From Desulfonatronovibrio magnus (GTDB taxonomy: Bacteria; Desulfobacterota; Desulfovibrionia; Desulfovibrionales; Desulfonatronovibrionaceae): a DNA stretch of 59,667 bases. Each line of letters starts with the position of its first letter. Within the stretch, counting starts at the first letter, position 1. Below the pieces are notes generated by a model. The model saw only the letters and a program-made list of their open reading frames with translations. It did not search any database and had not been told where the DNA came from. The DNA lies in the NCBI RefSeq assembly GCF_000934755.1, contig NZ_KN882179.1:85620-145286 (forward strand), in the 5' to 3' direction. This document shows positions 25,409 through 34,466 of this stretch, one piece after another. A program made the position numbers and the translations under genes.

Positions 25409-26773
25409 ATGATAAATACATATAATACTTCAAATACACTTAGTATTTATAATACAAAAAACATTAACAAGCTGATAGAGTATTATATGTTTTTTTTGAT
25501 AATACTTATACCATTTACGCTTTCATTTGTTATACCACTGAACAACTTCTTATTGCTTGATTTTATCACACCTGTTTTGTTTTTATTTACCTTTGCTAAA
25601 GTTTTAAAACATGGCAATATGCTAATTCCACGACACTCTTTTCTGTTTTTTTCTGCCATACTTATATTAATACATGTCGCAATTATTCACTATATACTTA
25701 ATCCTGTTTTCGGTAGTACATTTTTCGGTGGTGAATCAGGCATAAGACAATATTATTCAATTTTTACTGGAGTTTGTATATTTTTCCATAGTTTATGGGT
25801 CAGCAGATATTTCATTCCTATTGGCGATAATTTTTGGATGAAGTTTCTTCAGTGGCTGATTATTGCATGTGTAGCTTTTGGCATACTTAGAATCGTCTCT
25901 CATTTTTCTGGTTTTGACTTACCTTTTTGGGAAGGTCGCTTTGCCTATACTGCCATAAGCATAGATCCCGGGATGGGCGGTAGAATTGGCGGCCTGGCAG
26001 AACTTGGAACAGTCGGTCTGGCTGCATTACTGGCAGTTTACTATGATAATCGCTTTGATTTAAAATTTATCATAATCATTTCAATTTTTACTTTTTTTAT
26101 TGTCATGAGTGGAGGCAGAGCAGCTTCTGTTGGTGCTTTTATTTGTGTTCTTATTTTCTTTTTTTTAATTCAAAAAAGTTTAGCAAGGTTTGCTTTTATC
26201 ATAGCTATATTTTTTACCCTGATATTAAGTGCAACCATATTTGCACCTTTAGATGCCCAATTTAGCCGTATTTCTAATCTGGAAGGCGGCATGGAGGAGC
26301 TATCCCCACATCGCCATGCTTTCCAGCTTGCTTTACTTGATCATTTTTTAGAAAAGCCCTGGTTAGGTCAGGGAATTGGCACCAAGATACAGTTGATCGG
26401 TCCTGATGGTAATTATATTAGTTCTAATATAACATGGGGACATGGTACATATACAAGCATTTTAGCTATCTTTGGAATTTTGGGAGGGATATATTTATTT
26501 ATTTTTTTGTTTGGATCAACAATTAAAATGTATTTTTTTAAAAGAAAATATATTAATCTTACCAATAATATCAATGACGGAATAATTATATTAATTTTTT
26601 GTATATTAAACTTAATAATATTATCAATCAGGTTTATTGCAGAAGGCAATGGATTTAATTTTCCAATACTTTTTTGCTTTGTAGGTTTGGGTATCGGCAC
26701 AATATCAAAAATGGATCATTTGCTTAAGCACCCTAATAGTAATTACACAACAATTCAAATTATAAAAAAATAA
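25409..26773 (+). CDS. O-antigen polymerase/ligase-like membrane protein (Wzy-like)
   Basis: 454 residues with about 11-12 hydrophobic segments. A large periplasmic loop in the second half carries the HRHAFQLALLDHFLEKPWLGQGIGTK stretch, the H-x-n-W-LGxG pattern of the Wzy_C/WaaL family, and MSGGRAASVGAF is the conserved turn before it. Such proteins polymerise undecaprenyl-linked repeat units or ligate them to an acceptor. As the only such protein here it is the probable polymerase of this exopolysaccharide. It lies 30 bp downstream of the GT2 gene and 9 bp before the GT4 gene, in the AT-rich cluster. No strong ribosome binding site precedes ATG 25409. Confidence 0.85.
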   Translation: MINTYNTSNTLSIYNTKNINKLIEYYMFFLIILIPFTLSFVIPLNNFLLLDFITPVLFLFTFAKVLKHGNMLIPRHSFLFFSAILILIHVAIIHYILNPVFGSTFFGGESGIRQYYSIFTGVCIFFHSLWVSRYFIPIGDNFWMKFLQWLIIACVAFGILRIVSHFSGFDLPFWEGRFAYTAISIDPGMGGRIGGLAELGTVGLAALLAVYYDNRFDLKFIIIISIFTFFIVMSGGRAASVGAFICVLIFFFLIQKSLARFAFIIAIFFTLILSATIFAPLDAQFSRISNLEGGMEELSPHRHAFQLALLDHFLEKPWLGQGIGTKIQLIGPDGNYISSNITWGHGTYTSILAIFGILGGIYLFIFLFGSTIKMYFFKRKYINLTNNINDGIIILIFCILNLIILSIRFIAEGNGFNFPILFCFVGLGIGTISKMDHLLKHPNSNYTTIQIIKK

Positions 26774-26782
26774 ATTATCTTT

Positions 26783-27898
26783 ATGTCACCACAATATAAA
26801 ATAATTATCACGTTTTCATCTTTTCAAGGACTTGGTGGTGTTGCCAATTACTATAAGATTCTTCTGCCTTACTTGGTTGATAAGCAGTTTTCTATAAAAT
26901 ATTTTGAATCTGGCTCAGTCAAAGGTAAAGGTAGATTTGCTCATTTCATAAGCGATCAGTTCAGATATAGACGATTACTAAAGACTAATGACATTCATTT
27001 AATACACATTAACCCTTCTCTAAATTTTAAAAGCTTCGTTCGTGACAGTTTGTTTATTTTACAGGCCAAAAAGAATGGTCTGCCTGTACTTGTTTTTTTT
27101 CGTGGCTGGGATGAATTATTTGCTAAATACATTGCTTCGTATTTTTTAAGTATTTTTGGCTATACGTTTGGAAAGGCTGATGCTTTTATCGTTTTGGCTT
27201 CCGAATTCAAGAAAAAGCTCAGGAAATGGGGAGTTACGGGTCCAATTTATTTGCAGACCACCACTGTAGATCCAGATCTTTTAAATGGATTTAACATTGA
27301 ACAAAAAATGTTAAATCTTAAAGCCAATAAACTGTTAAGAGTACTTTACTTGGCTCGCATTGAAAAAGCCAAAGGAATTTTTGAAACTGTGGACGCAGTA
27401 AAATGCCTGGTTGACAAGGGGTTACAAATTAAACTTTCAATTGCTGGAGATGGCCCTGCACTTGAAAAGCTTCAGTCTTATGTTCAAGATCTGGAGCTGC
27501 CTCCTGGAACAATCAAATTTCTGGGATATGTCAGAGGTAATGACAAGGCTGTGGCTTTTAGTGAGCACGACCTTTACTGTTTTCCAACCTACTATGGTGA
27601 AGGCATGCCAAACTCAGTGCTGGAGGCCCTTGCTTTTGGCATGCCTGTCATTACTTGTCCTGTTGGAGGGCTGGTAGATATATTTCAGGACGGAGTTATG
27701 GGAGCGTTTGTGGCTCCAGGTGATGCTAATGCAATAGCTGATAAATTCCTGGCCTTTACTTCTGATCGAGAAGCTCTGGCTAAGATTTCGAAATTTAATC
27801 ATAAATTCGCCCAAGAACACTTAATGGCCCCTAAAGTTGTTAAGAACTTACTGGAGATATACCGCAATACCCTGGAGGCAAGTACTGATGGACGATAA
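26783..27898 (+). CDS. Glycosyltransferase family 4 protein
   Basis: 371 residues. GT-B fold: N-terminal IIITFSSFQGLGGVANYYKILLPYL (glycine-rich acceptor loop), donor-domain RVLYLARIEKAKGIFETVDAV, LSIAGDGPALEKLQSYV, and the retaining-GT signature FPTYYGEGMPNSVLEALAFGMPVI, which carries the ExxxxxxxE pair. It shares nine bases of spacer with the polymerase gene and overlaps the sulfotransferase start by 11 bp, so it belongs to the same transcript. It probably adds one of the later sugars of the repeat unit. Confidence 0.9.
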   Translation: MSPQYKIIITFSSFQGLGGVANYYKILLPYLVDKQFSIKYFESGSVKGKGRFAHFISDQFRYRRLLKTNDIHLIHINPSLNFKSFVRDSLFILQAKKNGLPVLVFFRGWDELFAKYIASYFLSIFGYTFGKADAFIVLASEFKKKLRKWGVTGPIYLQTTTVDPDLLNGFNIEQKMLNLKANKLLRVLYLARIEKAKGIFETVDAVKCLVDKGLQIKLSIAGDGPALEKLQSYVQDLELPPGTIKFLGYVRGNDKAVAFSEHDLYCFPTYYGEGMPNSVLEALAFGMPVITCPVGGLVDIFQDGVMGAFVAPGDANAIADKFLAFTSDREALAKISKFNHKFAQEHLMAPKVVKNLLEIYRNTLEASTDGR

Positions 27899-28907
27899 CT
27901 CAGACGCTGGCAAACCTATTTTCATAGTCGGGACTCCCCGTTCCGGTACGACCCTCACCGCAAAAATATTAGGCAGACATTCTCGCCTTTTCATGCCTGG
28001 AGAGACTCATTTTTTCGAAGATATCTGGGCCAGGAGAAAGGATCTTGGCAGTAAGTTTGACCAGTCCTGCCGTCTTAAGATCCTGGAGAGGCTAAAGACA
28101 TTGTATGCCCGTTATAACGAGCCTGATGATCAGGCCCTGGTTGAGGCTTTACTGGGTAATACCCAACTATGCAATAATATTATCAAAAGATGGAATTCTT
28201 ATAAAGATGTTTTTTCTACCTTCATGGAAATGCAAATGCTTCATGAAGGCCAGAAACGCTGGGGGAATAATACACCTAAAGACATTTTTTATGTTCAAAC
28301 AATAATAGAATTTTTTCCTCAAGCCAAAATTCTTGTCTGTGTACGAGATGTGCGTGATTTTTTGTTGTCGTACCAGGGAAAATGGCGTGCTACAGCCCCG
28401 GAAGAGGTTGAACGGCTGAAAAAACTCTACCATCCCCTGATAACTTCTCTACTCTGGAAATCCAGTGTAAATCTGCTGCCAGGCATTAAAAATATAGTTG
28501 CTCAGGAAAACTTACACATTATTCGCTATGAAGACCTGGTAACTGAGCCTGAGAATACAATGAGAGAGGTATGTGTCAAGATTGGAGAGGAATTTGAACA
28601 GGAAATGCTCGATGTTGGAACCTATGGCAGTGCTTACGGGGATAAGGGAAAGGGAATTTTTGCTACCTCTGTAGGACGATGGAAAACTCAGTTGAGCAAG
28701 GAAGAGACCTGGATTGCTCAAAAAATATGCAGGACAGAGATGGACTATCTTGGGTATGAAATGGCTCAAACAAAAAAAAACTATTTGAGAGTACTCGGGC
28801 TTTATACCAGCGCTCCAATAGCACTTTTCAGGGGGCTTTACGCCAACCGTCACAAGCGCGGTCCGTTTATTCCCTATCTTGCCCGGCGTCTTATGTTATT
28901 TCGATAG
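27888..28907 (+). CDS. Sulfotransferase family protein
   Basis: 339 residues from ATG 27888, which overlaps the preceding GT4 gene by 11 bp. PAPS-binding 5'-phosphosulfate loop GTPRSGTTL at residues 15-23, preceded by the strand IFIVG; the 3'-phosphate part is plausibly VRDVRDFLLSYQGKW. The pattern matches the Sulfotransfer_3 type, which moves sulfate from PAPS to a carbohydrate or other hydroxyl. Inside an exopolysaccharide operon, O-sulfation of the repeat unit is the most likely role (inference). It points to a sulfated, uronic-acid-containing polymer. PAPS synthesis genes are not in the window. Confidence 0.85.
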   Translation: MDDNSDAGKPIFIVGTPRSGTTLTAKILGRHSRLFMPGETHFFEDIWARRKDLGSKFDQSCRLKILERLKTLYARYNEPDDQALVEALLGNTQLCNNIIKRWNSYKDVFSTFMEMQMLHEGQKRWGNNTPKDIFYVQTIIEFFPQAKILVCVRDVRDFLLSYQGKWRATAPEEVERLKKLYHPLITSLLWKSSVNLLPGIKNIVAQENLHIIRYEDLVTEPENTMREVCVKIGEEFEQEMLDVGTYGSAYGDKGKGIFATSVGRWKTQLSKEETWIAQKICRTEMDYLGYEMAQTKKNYLRVLGLYTSAPIALFRGLYANRHKRGPFIPYLARRLMLFR

Positions 28908-28968
28908 CATTAGCTTTTACCAGCAGTTTAGCACTGAACATGATACCTTCACTTATACTGGTTGTAAA

Positions 28969-30921
28969 ATGAACATCCCCTGGCTCTTGCACCGTCTTTC
29001 CAAAATGCCCTTGTCTGAGATACCGTGGCGGCTTCTGGAAAAATCCAAAAAGATTATTGACCGACGAAAGGTATTTGCCTGTCCAGACAGCAACGCCAGT
29101 TTTGACAGCAAAATTTTTCAGCTTTGCGCAAACGCCGAGGTCGGTAGGTTACAGGAACTTTTTCCTGAAAGCCTTAATGTTAACTTCTCAGTGGCCCGCG
29201 CTTCTATGGAGAACCGGTACCAGGCTTTTGGGGTTGCGATTGCCTTCCAGGACGAGATTCAGTGGCATCTTGATCCCATAACCAAAAAGGCCTGGCCGAA
29301 CAAATTCTGGGGGGATATTAACTATCGGGACAAAAATTTTGGTGGGGTTAAGTTCGTCTGGGAGTTCAATCGGTTGTACTGTCTGTTTGCCCTGGGTTTA
29401 TCCTACCGCATTACCAGGGAAATGCAATACGCGCACAAAATTCTGGAAATAGTTGCATCATGGTTAAAAGGTAATCCCTACCCCATGGGCGTTAACTGGT
29501 CCAGTGGTATTGAAAGTGGTGTGAGACTGGCCAACCTGGTTTGGGCCCTCAGTTTTCTGCATGATTACCCATTTTCCAAGGCACAACTGGAATCCATCAA
29601 CAGTTTTGTCTGGCTGCATGCCATTCGTCTGCACAGATATCCTTCCAGGCATTCCTCGGCAAACAATCATCTGTTGGCTGAAGGTTTCGGGCTGTTCGCG
29701 GCTGGCCTGTATTTCCCCAATATGCCCGAGGCAAATTCATGGCTAAAACAGGGAAGGCAGATACTGGACGCGGAGGCAGGCCGTCAGATCCTGCCGGATG
29801 GTGGTAGTTTTGAATACTCCACCACTTATCTTTCCTTTGTCTTTGATTTTTTTCTGCTCTACCGGCATATGTGTCTGCTCTGCGGGCTAAGTTACAGCCC
29901 GGTGGTGGATGAGCGTCTTGAAAAGGCCTGTTTGTTCATCCATTCCATAATGGACAAGGACGACAACCTGCCCAATATCGGGGATCAGGACAGCGCCGTC
30001 CTGGTCAATTTTGGCCTTAGCAATACCCGGAATTTTAGTTCTATTCTTAATACCTGCGCAGTCTTGTTCAAGGCGCCTGAACTGGCCACTGATCAGCCAG
30101 ATTTAAAGACATGGCTTCTTACCGGGCAGATACCGCAACCAGCCCCAAACCGCCAATTACTGAACAGGCCTGAATACTGGCTGCATGAACATAGCGGACT
30201 GGCGGTAATAAAGGATGAAGTCCAGGCCAAAGAAGTGCTTTTTGTGGGCAATGCCACGCCACTGGGGCTGGCTCCTCTGTACGCCCATGGCCACCTGGAT
30301 GCCCTTTCCTTCACCCTTTCTGTGAATGGCATGGAATTATTGGTTGACCCAGGGACCTATCTTTATCACGGCGGAGGCAACTGGAGGGAATATTTCAGAT
30401 CCACTGCCGCGCATAACACCATCCGCCTTAATCAGCAGGAACTTTCCAGACAAACAGGGGATTTTATGTTTGGCAGGCCCTACCGCATTACTGAAAACAG
30501 CCTGCAGGAACAAGGCGGCCGCATAATATGGTCGGCCAGCCATGACGCGTTTCTCAAAAATAATCCCCAGGCCCAGGTAGTGCGAAAGGTTGTCTGGGAC
30601 AGAAGCAGCGCATCATTTACCATTGCCGACCAGATAGAGGCCAGAGGTAATTGTTTTGTTGAGCTTTTTTTTCATTGCCATCCTGAGTGTCTTGTAGTTG
30701 CCATTGACAATGGGCTTGCCATTGCCAGAGGGGTGGTCAGGCTCGACCTTCTGATCGATCCTGTTATGGAGGTCCAGATTTTGCGTGGATCACAATTTCC
30801 CATGGCTGGATGGTATTCTCCTGGTTTCAATGAAATTAAGGAATGCGTGACCATGCGTTTTTATGGAACATTGCCAGGAAAATCTGAGATTCTGACCTGT
30901 ATGAAAGTCGCCTTTGGCTGA
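28969..30921 (+). CDS. Heparinase II/III-like polysaccharide lyase
   Basis: 650 residues from ATG 28969 (MNIPWLLHRLSKMPLSEIPWRLLEKSKK), the start conserved in exosortase-associated heparinase-like proteins. An alpha/alpha-toroid occupies about 60-370 (WEFNRLYCLFALGLSYRIT, NHLLAEGFGLFAAGLYF, ILPDGGSFEYSTTYLSFVFDF) and a beta-sandwich with YAHGHLDALSFTLSVNGMELLVDPGTYLYHGGG about 440-650; the His and Tyr residues there are the usual metal and catalytic positions. Such proteins cleave uronic-acid-containing chains by beta-elimination. No clear signal peptide is seen. Its DNA is clearly more GC-rich than the polymerase region and than the second heparinase-like gene at 32515. Likely role: trimming or release of the polymer. 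Confidence 0.87.
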   Translation: MNIPWLLHRLSKMPLSEIPWRLLEKSKKIIDRRKVFACPDSNASFDSKIFQLCANAEVGRLQELFPESLNVNFSVARASMENRYQAFGVAIAFQDEIQWHLDPITKKAWPNKFWGDINYRDKNFGGVKFVWEFNRLYCLFALGLSYRITREMQYAHKILEIVASWLKGNPYPMGVNWSSGIESGVRLANLVWALSFLHDYPFSKAQLESINSFVWLHAIRLHRYPSRHSSANNHLLAEGFGLFAAGLYFPNMPEANSWLKQGRQILDAEAGRQILPDGGSFEYSTTYLSFVFDFFLLYRHMCLLCGLSYSPVVDERLEKACLFIHSIMDKDDNLPNIGDQDSAVLVNFGLSNTRNFSSILNTCAVLFKAPELATDQPDLKTWLLTGQIPQPAPNRQLLNRPEYWLHEHSGLAVIKDEVQAKEVLFVGNATPLGLAPLYAHGHLDALSFTLSVNGMELLVDPGTYLYHGGGNWREYFRSTAAHNTIRLNQQELSRQTGDFMFGRPYRITENSLQEQGGRIIWSASHDAFLKNNPQAQVVRKVVWDRSSASFTIADQIEARGNCFVELFFHCHPECLVVAIDNGLAIARGVVRLDLLIDPVMEVQILRGSQFPMAGWYSPGFNEIKECVTMRFYGTLPGKSEILTCMKVAFG

Positions 30922-30944
30922 TCATGCAAGTTCAAGGCTGTACA

Positions 30945-31135
30945 GGCACTGAATTACAAGGCCAGAAGTTTGGACCTGAACCTGCCTGTCATGAGCGGTA
31001 TTCTTCCCAGCAACAATCTTCAGTTGAAGCGGATGTTTGCGTAAACCCGGATGTGATCAATGAGATGAACGATGAGTCGACCATGAACTAAATCATGGAA
31101 TACATGGCCCTGGGCTGACCCATTGTCCAGTTATT
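30945..31135 (+). pseudogene. Chimeric relic: dehydrogenase fragment joined to GT4 fragment
   Basis: 30949-31041 reads ALNYKARSLDLNLPVMSGI and LPSNNLQLKRMF, clearly matching residues 276-305 of the AlgD-like enzyme (ALCYKARSLDLDLPVISNI...). From 31029, in another frame, ADVCVNPDVINEMNDESTMN, stop, IMEYMALG, stop, PIVQ matches the GT4 protein encoded at 15781-17034 (ADVCVNPDIANEMNDKSTMNKIMEYMALGKPIVQ). The order dehydrogenase then GT4 is that of the intact pair at 18504-15781. Two in-frame stops, a frame change and an internal deletion show a dead copy. Confidence 0.85.
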
Positions 31136-31237
31136 GTCTGACCTGAGTTTAACTGTTAAACTTAAGTCTATGGAGCCATCTTACATACAATAATGCTGTG
31201 CAAAAAAATGCATCCAATTGATCTATCCGTGATACGT

Positions 31238-32332
31238 CTATAATATTTTGCTGGGAGATCTGACCGACAACAAGCTTAAATATTTTTCAGCGATATGTTC
31301 AATAGAAAAATCTTTTGCACGTAAGCGCAGGGAGCTAGAATCAACTGGATTAACAAGAGTAGAAAGAATCGCATCAGCTAAAGCATTTGGGTCTCCGACA
31401 GGAACTAATTTCCCATAATTGCCATTATCCAATATCTCCTTTGGCCCGCCTGGGCAGCGGGTAGATACAACTGGTATGCCAAGAGCTAAGGCTTCAATGA
31501 GTACGTTTCCAAACCCCTCAAAAACTGATGAAAGAACAAACAGCTCAGCCCCTTGATAAACTGAAAATGGATTGTCGAGATAACCAGGTAGATGCACTCG
31601 TCCGCTTAAATTAAGCTCAAGTACAAGACTTTCTATTTCTTTTCTTTTAGGCCCATCGCCTAAAATAACAAGGTCTAAATCACAATACCCAGCAATTTGA
31701 GCAAAAGCTTTGAGCAATGTTGGGTAATCCTTCTGGTAAATCAAACGGCCAACTGACAGTATATATTGCTTACCTTCCAACCAGGAAGGCTTAGTTTCTA
31801 TAGCTTGCTGATGTATCCATTGCAGATCCACTGGATTATGCAAAACATGAATGCGCTTTCTGCTTGCCTTAAAACGATTTACTAGTTCGGATTTAACATC
31901 TTCTGATACAGCAATTGTAGCCCCAGTGATCCTGGTTAGAAAAAAAGAAAGCACATAAGTAAGCCTGCCACCAGTTTTAGCTGATGGTTCGTATAAATTC
32001 TCATAAGAAATAATTAAATTTTTCCATGAAATGCAGAAAATTGTTGAAAATAAAACTTTAATATTTGAAAGTCCAACTCGTGCAAAAATAATATCAGGCT
32101 TTATATTTTTAATATGTTTGCGTAATGAAAAAATATGATCAAAGTGTTTACTTCCATTAAGGCTTATAATTTTTACATCATCAAGTAATGATTTTTTATT
32201 AGGGCCTGATGGATTATCTACAACAATTGATACTTTATGACCAAGACGTGTGAATTCATTTGCAACTAAAACGCTGTTGCGCTCAGCTCCACCACCTGCA
32301 AAGGAAGGCATATAAAATACAATCTTTAGCAT
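31238..32332 (-). CDS. Glycosyltransferase family 4 protein
   Basis: 364 residues from ATG 32332 (MLKIVFYMPSFAGGGAERNSVLVANEF). The reading frame runs 63 bp further upstream, but that part is the end of a family 2 miniature element. The GT-B motifs are complete: GGGAER acceptor loop, YILSVGRLIYQKDYPTLLKAF, LVILGDGPKRKEIESLV and FVLSSVFEGFGNVLIEALALGIPVVSTRCPGGPKEIL with the two glutamates. GT4 retaining transferase acting on a lipid-linked glycan; donor unknown. It lies at the downstream end of the minus-strand group, facing the pseudogene relic. No ribosome binding site is visible, and the element end stops 22 bases before the start codon. Confidence 0.87.
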   Translation of the reverse strand: MLKIVFYMPSFAGGGAERNSVLVANEFTRLGHKVSIVVDNPSGPNKKSLLDDVKIISLNGSKHFDHIFSLRKHIKNIKPDIIFARVGLSNIKVLFSTIFCISWKNLIISYENLYEPSAKTGGRLTYVLSFFLTRITGATIAVSEDVKSELVNRFKASRKRIHVLHNPVDLQWIHQQAIETKPSWLEGKQYILSVGRLIYQKDYPTLLKAFAQIAGYCDLDLVILGDGPKRKEIESLVLELNLSGRVHLPGYLDNPFSVYQGAELFVLSSVFEGFGNVLIEALALGIPVVSTRCPGGPKEILDNGNYGKLVPVGDPNALADAILSTLVNPVDSSSLRLRAKDFSIEHIAEKYLSLLSVRSPSKIL

Positions 32333-32354
32333 ATTATTATTTGTTTTGTTGATA

Positions 32355-32490
32355 GTAATAGTTTCGCATTTTTTAGGATAGCAGAGGACAGGCACCCCAG
32401 CACTTATTTTTTGCCGTAATAATCATTATTTAAAAAATAAGGACTGAGAGAACCAGTTCCCGTGTCACATGCAAAGGGCTAAACTATTAC
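32355..32490. mobile_element. Family 2 miniature element
   Basis: 136 bp, ends GTAATAGTTTCGC and GGGCTAAACTATTAC. Flanks TGTTGATA (32347-32354) and TGTAGATA (32491-32498) agree at seven of eight bases, an 8-bp target duplication. The interior shows the shared GGACAGGCACCCCAGC and AAATAAGGACTGAGAG arms. It separates the GT4 gene (start 22 bp away) from the heparinase-like gene. Confidence 0.85.
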
Positions 32491-32514
32491 TGTAGATAAA
32501 AAATAAGTATCATA

Positions 32515-34446
32515 CTAATCCAATAAACTTATTTGCCAGTGACGTGTATATTGAGATTTTGAAGTAGAATAATCAACTGCTACAAGCCTACAAGAATCTT
32601 CTAATTTACCATATTCAGGTGAATAAAGGCTCTTCTCAATTTTAAATTCTGGCAATCCATTTATACTGAAAGCAATATCGCCATTCAAGACACAACTATT
32701 ATTTACATTAAAGTCAGGATGTATATTCAAAAACCACTTGATACGATAAGAATTATTATTATGTATAGAATCAATTATATTTATAGTTTTTGTAGTAATA
32801 TCTATTGACATCGTGCGTTGAACATTGACAATCTTATTATTATCAATCAATTTCATTGTTCCTGTAACAGATACATTATTATAATCAATCAATTTAGCTT
32901 CTGCATGATTTTTAGTATTGAACATACCAACAATTTGCATCTGAACAATATCATTTAATTTAAAAGTGTTATGCGATCTGTCATCACGCAATATGTTTCG
33001 CTCATGAATATAGTGATAAGAGTAAGATCCTGAATCAACAAATACAGGACTTTCATTAATAAATATAGAAAATGATAGTAAATCACAATGAACATGAGGG
33101 GCATAGCCTGGTAAATGTGGAAAATCCATTTTTCCAGCACGAAAATAGACTATAACAGGCATTGCACCGAAAAATCCATGCCAGCACCAATGTCCACTAT
33201 CTGGAAGCACTCTTGGTTCAAACAGTTTAATTGGTGAAAAAGAAGAATTTAAAGTTTTATACATATCAAGTGCTTCAGTCATATCATCTGGCCTAGCAAA
33301 CGGTTTAGTAGTAAAACAATGACCATTATCTTCATCTCCTACTAAAAGAAAAGTATTATCATTGATCTTTAAAGCATCCAAAGCACTCAGATGCTTATCG
33401 GCTATTTTAATCAATGAACTACGAAAATCATGATCTCTGCTTGTTAAAGCAGTGATTAGCAAACCTTCGAGAGTAAAGCGTTGGTAGTTAGTTGACTGCT
33501 CAACATTCATGCCGTCATTATAAGTCTGAAATAATATTTCCTCTAACAATAATGATTTTAAAGAGTCTAAAGACCTCTCGGTATCTACATCGGATACATG
33601 CTTAACAAAAGATGAAGAGATTAGCAGTCCACATATTTCTATAATTGTATGATTATTACGTAACTTGATATTTCCTGAATTTTGTGGAATATTAATTGAT
33701 AAATTATCTTCTAAATACTTATGATGCTGAATTATACCCTTCATCACATAAATTATATTTTTGGTACCAGCAGAAGAACTATTTTGTATTAATGAAACTG
33801 CAAATATCCAATTGATAAGACGTATTGAAACCTCCATTGAGCTAGCCCAATTGAGTGTATAATAGACAGGATTTTGATCAATCCAGCTTGTTATATGATC
33901 AAGTATTGTTTTAGCATAAAGTTCATTTTCTGTAATTTTCCAGGCTAACCCTAAAAGAATTAAATGGTGATGCCTATTGAGTTCCCAAATATGTCGGTAA
34001 TCTCCTCGCAGAGGAGAATTATCTGGAAAGCGATACCAGCGGACAAACTTACGTGGCCAAACACCTGAGCCAGTCAGGTCAGTGCTCCAGTCTATTGAAC
34101 GGCCTAATTCATAATTTTTTGTATAAATATAAAACTTTCCATTACAAGCATCGTCAGCTGCCTGCAATAATGCATTTTTAGAGCTACTGTTTTTCTTTAA
34201 ATCTTGTATCCTACTTGTTATGTATCTCATAACATTCCTATCATTACAAAGTAACCAGTTATCAATATTATTTTTTAATAAATTTTCATTATTAATACAT
34301 AGATTATTTATATTATAATAATCTAACTTTTTTATTTTTCTTTTTTTTCTAAACATTCTGAAGATTTTACAGGTTAAAAGAAATGCACCAGTTAAAATTT
34401 GAAAAACATTACGTTCGCGTAATTTTATTAAATAGTAATTATTCAT
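32515..34446 (-). CDS. Heparinase II/III-like polysaccharide lyase, second paralogue
   Basis: 643 residues. Same layout as the protein encoded at 28969, though strongly diverged: helical toroid about 110-370 (WELNRHHHLILLGLAWKITENELYAKTILDHI, IRLINWIFAVSLIQNSS, NHTIIEICGLLI, NDGMNVEQSTNYQRFTLEGLLI) and a beta-sandwich from about 420 with GYAPHVHCDLLSFSIFINESPVFVDSGSYSYH, which keeps the His-Asp pair. The N-terminus is basic without a clean signal peptide. The gene is AT-rich, unlike its paralogue, so the two probably came separately and not by local duplication. It is co-oriented with GT genes on both sides (20 bp from the upstream one). Cleavage of the uronate-containing polymer is the likely role. 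Confidence 0.83.
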   Translation of the reverse strand: MNNYYLIKLRERNVFQILTGAFLLTCKIFRMFRKKRKIKKLDYYNINNLCINNENLLKNNIDNWLLCNDRNVMRYITSRIQDLKKNSSSKNALLQAADDACNGKFYIYTKNYELGRSIDWSTDLTGSGVWPRKFVRWYRFPDNSPLRGDYRHIWELNRHHHLILLGLAWKITENELYAKTILDHITSWIDQNPVYYTLNWASSMEVSIRLINWIFAVSLIQNSSSAGTKNIIYVMKGIIQHHKYLEDNLSINIPQNSGNIKLRNNHTIIEICGLLISSSFVKHVSDVDTERSLDSLKSLLLEEILFQTYNDGMNVEQSTNYQRFTLEGLLITALTSRDHDFRSSLIKIADKHLSALDALKINDNTFLLVGDEDNGHCFTTKPFARPDDMTEALDMYKTLNSSFSPIKLFEPRVLPDSGHWCWHGFFGAMPVIVYFRAGKMDFPHLPGYAPHVHCDLLSFSIFINESPVFVDSGSYSYHYIHERNILRDDRSHNTFKLNDIVQMQIVGMFNTKNHAEAKLIDYNNVSVTGTMKLIDNNKIVNVQRTMSIDITTKTINIIDSIHNNNSYRIKWFLNIHPDFNVNNSCVLNGDIAFSINGLPEFKIEKSLYSPEYGKLEDSCRLVAVDYSTSKSQYTRHWQISLLD

Positions 34447-34466
34447 GATTTAATATACTTTTAATA

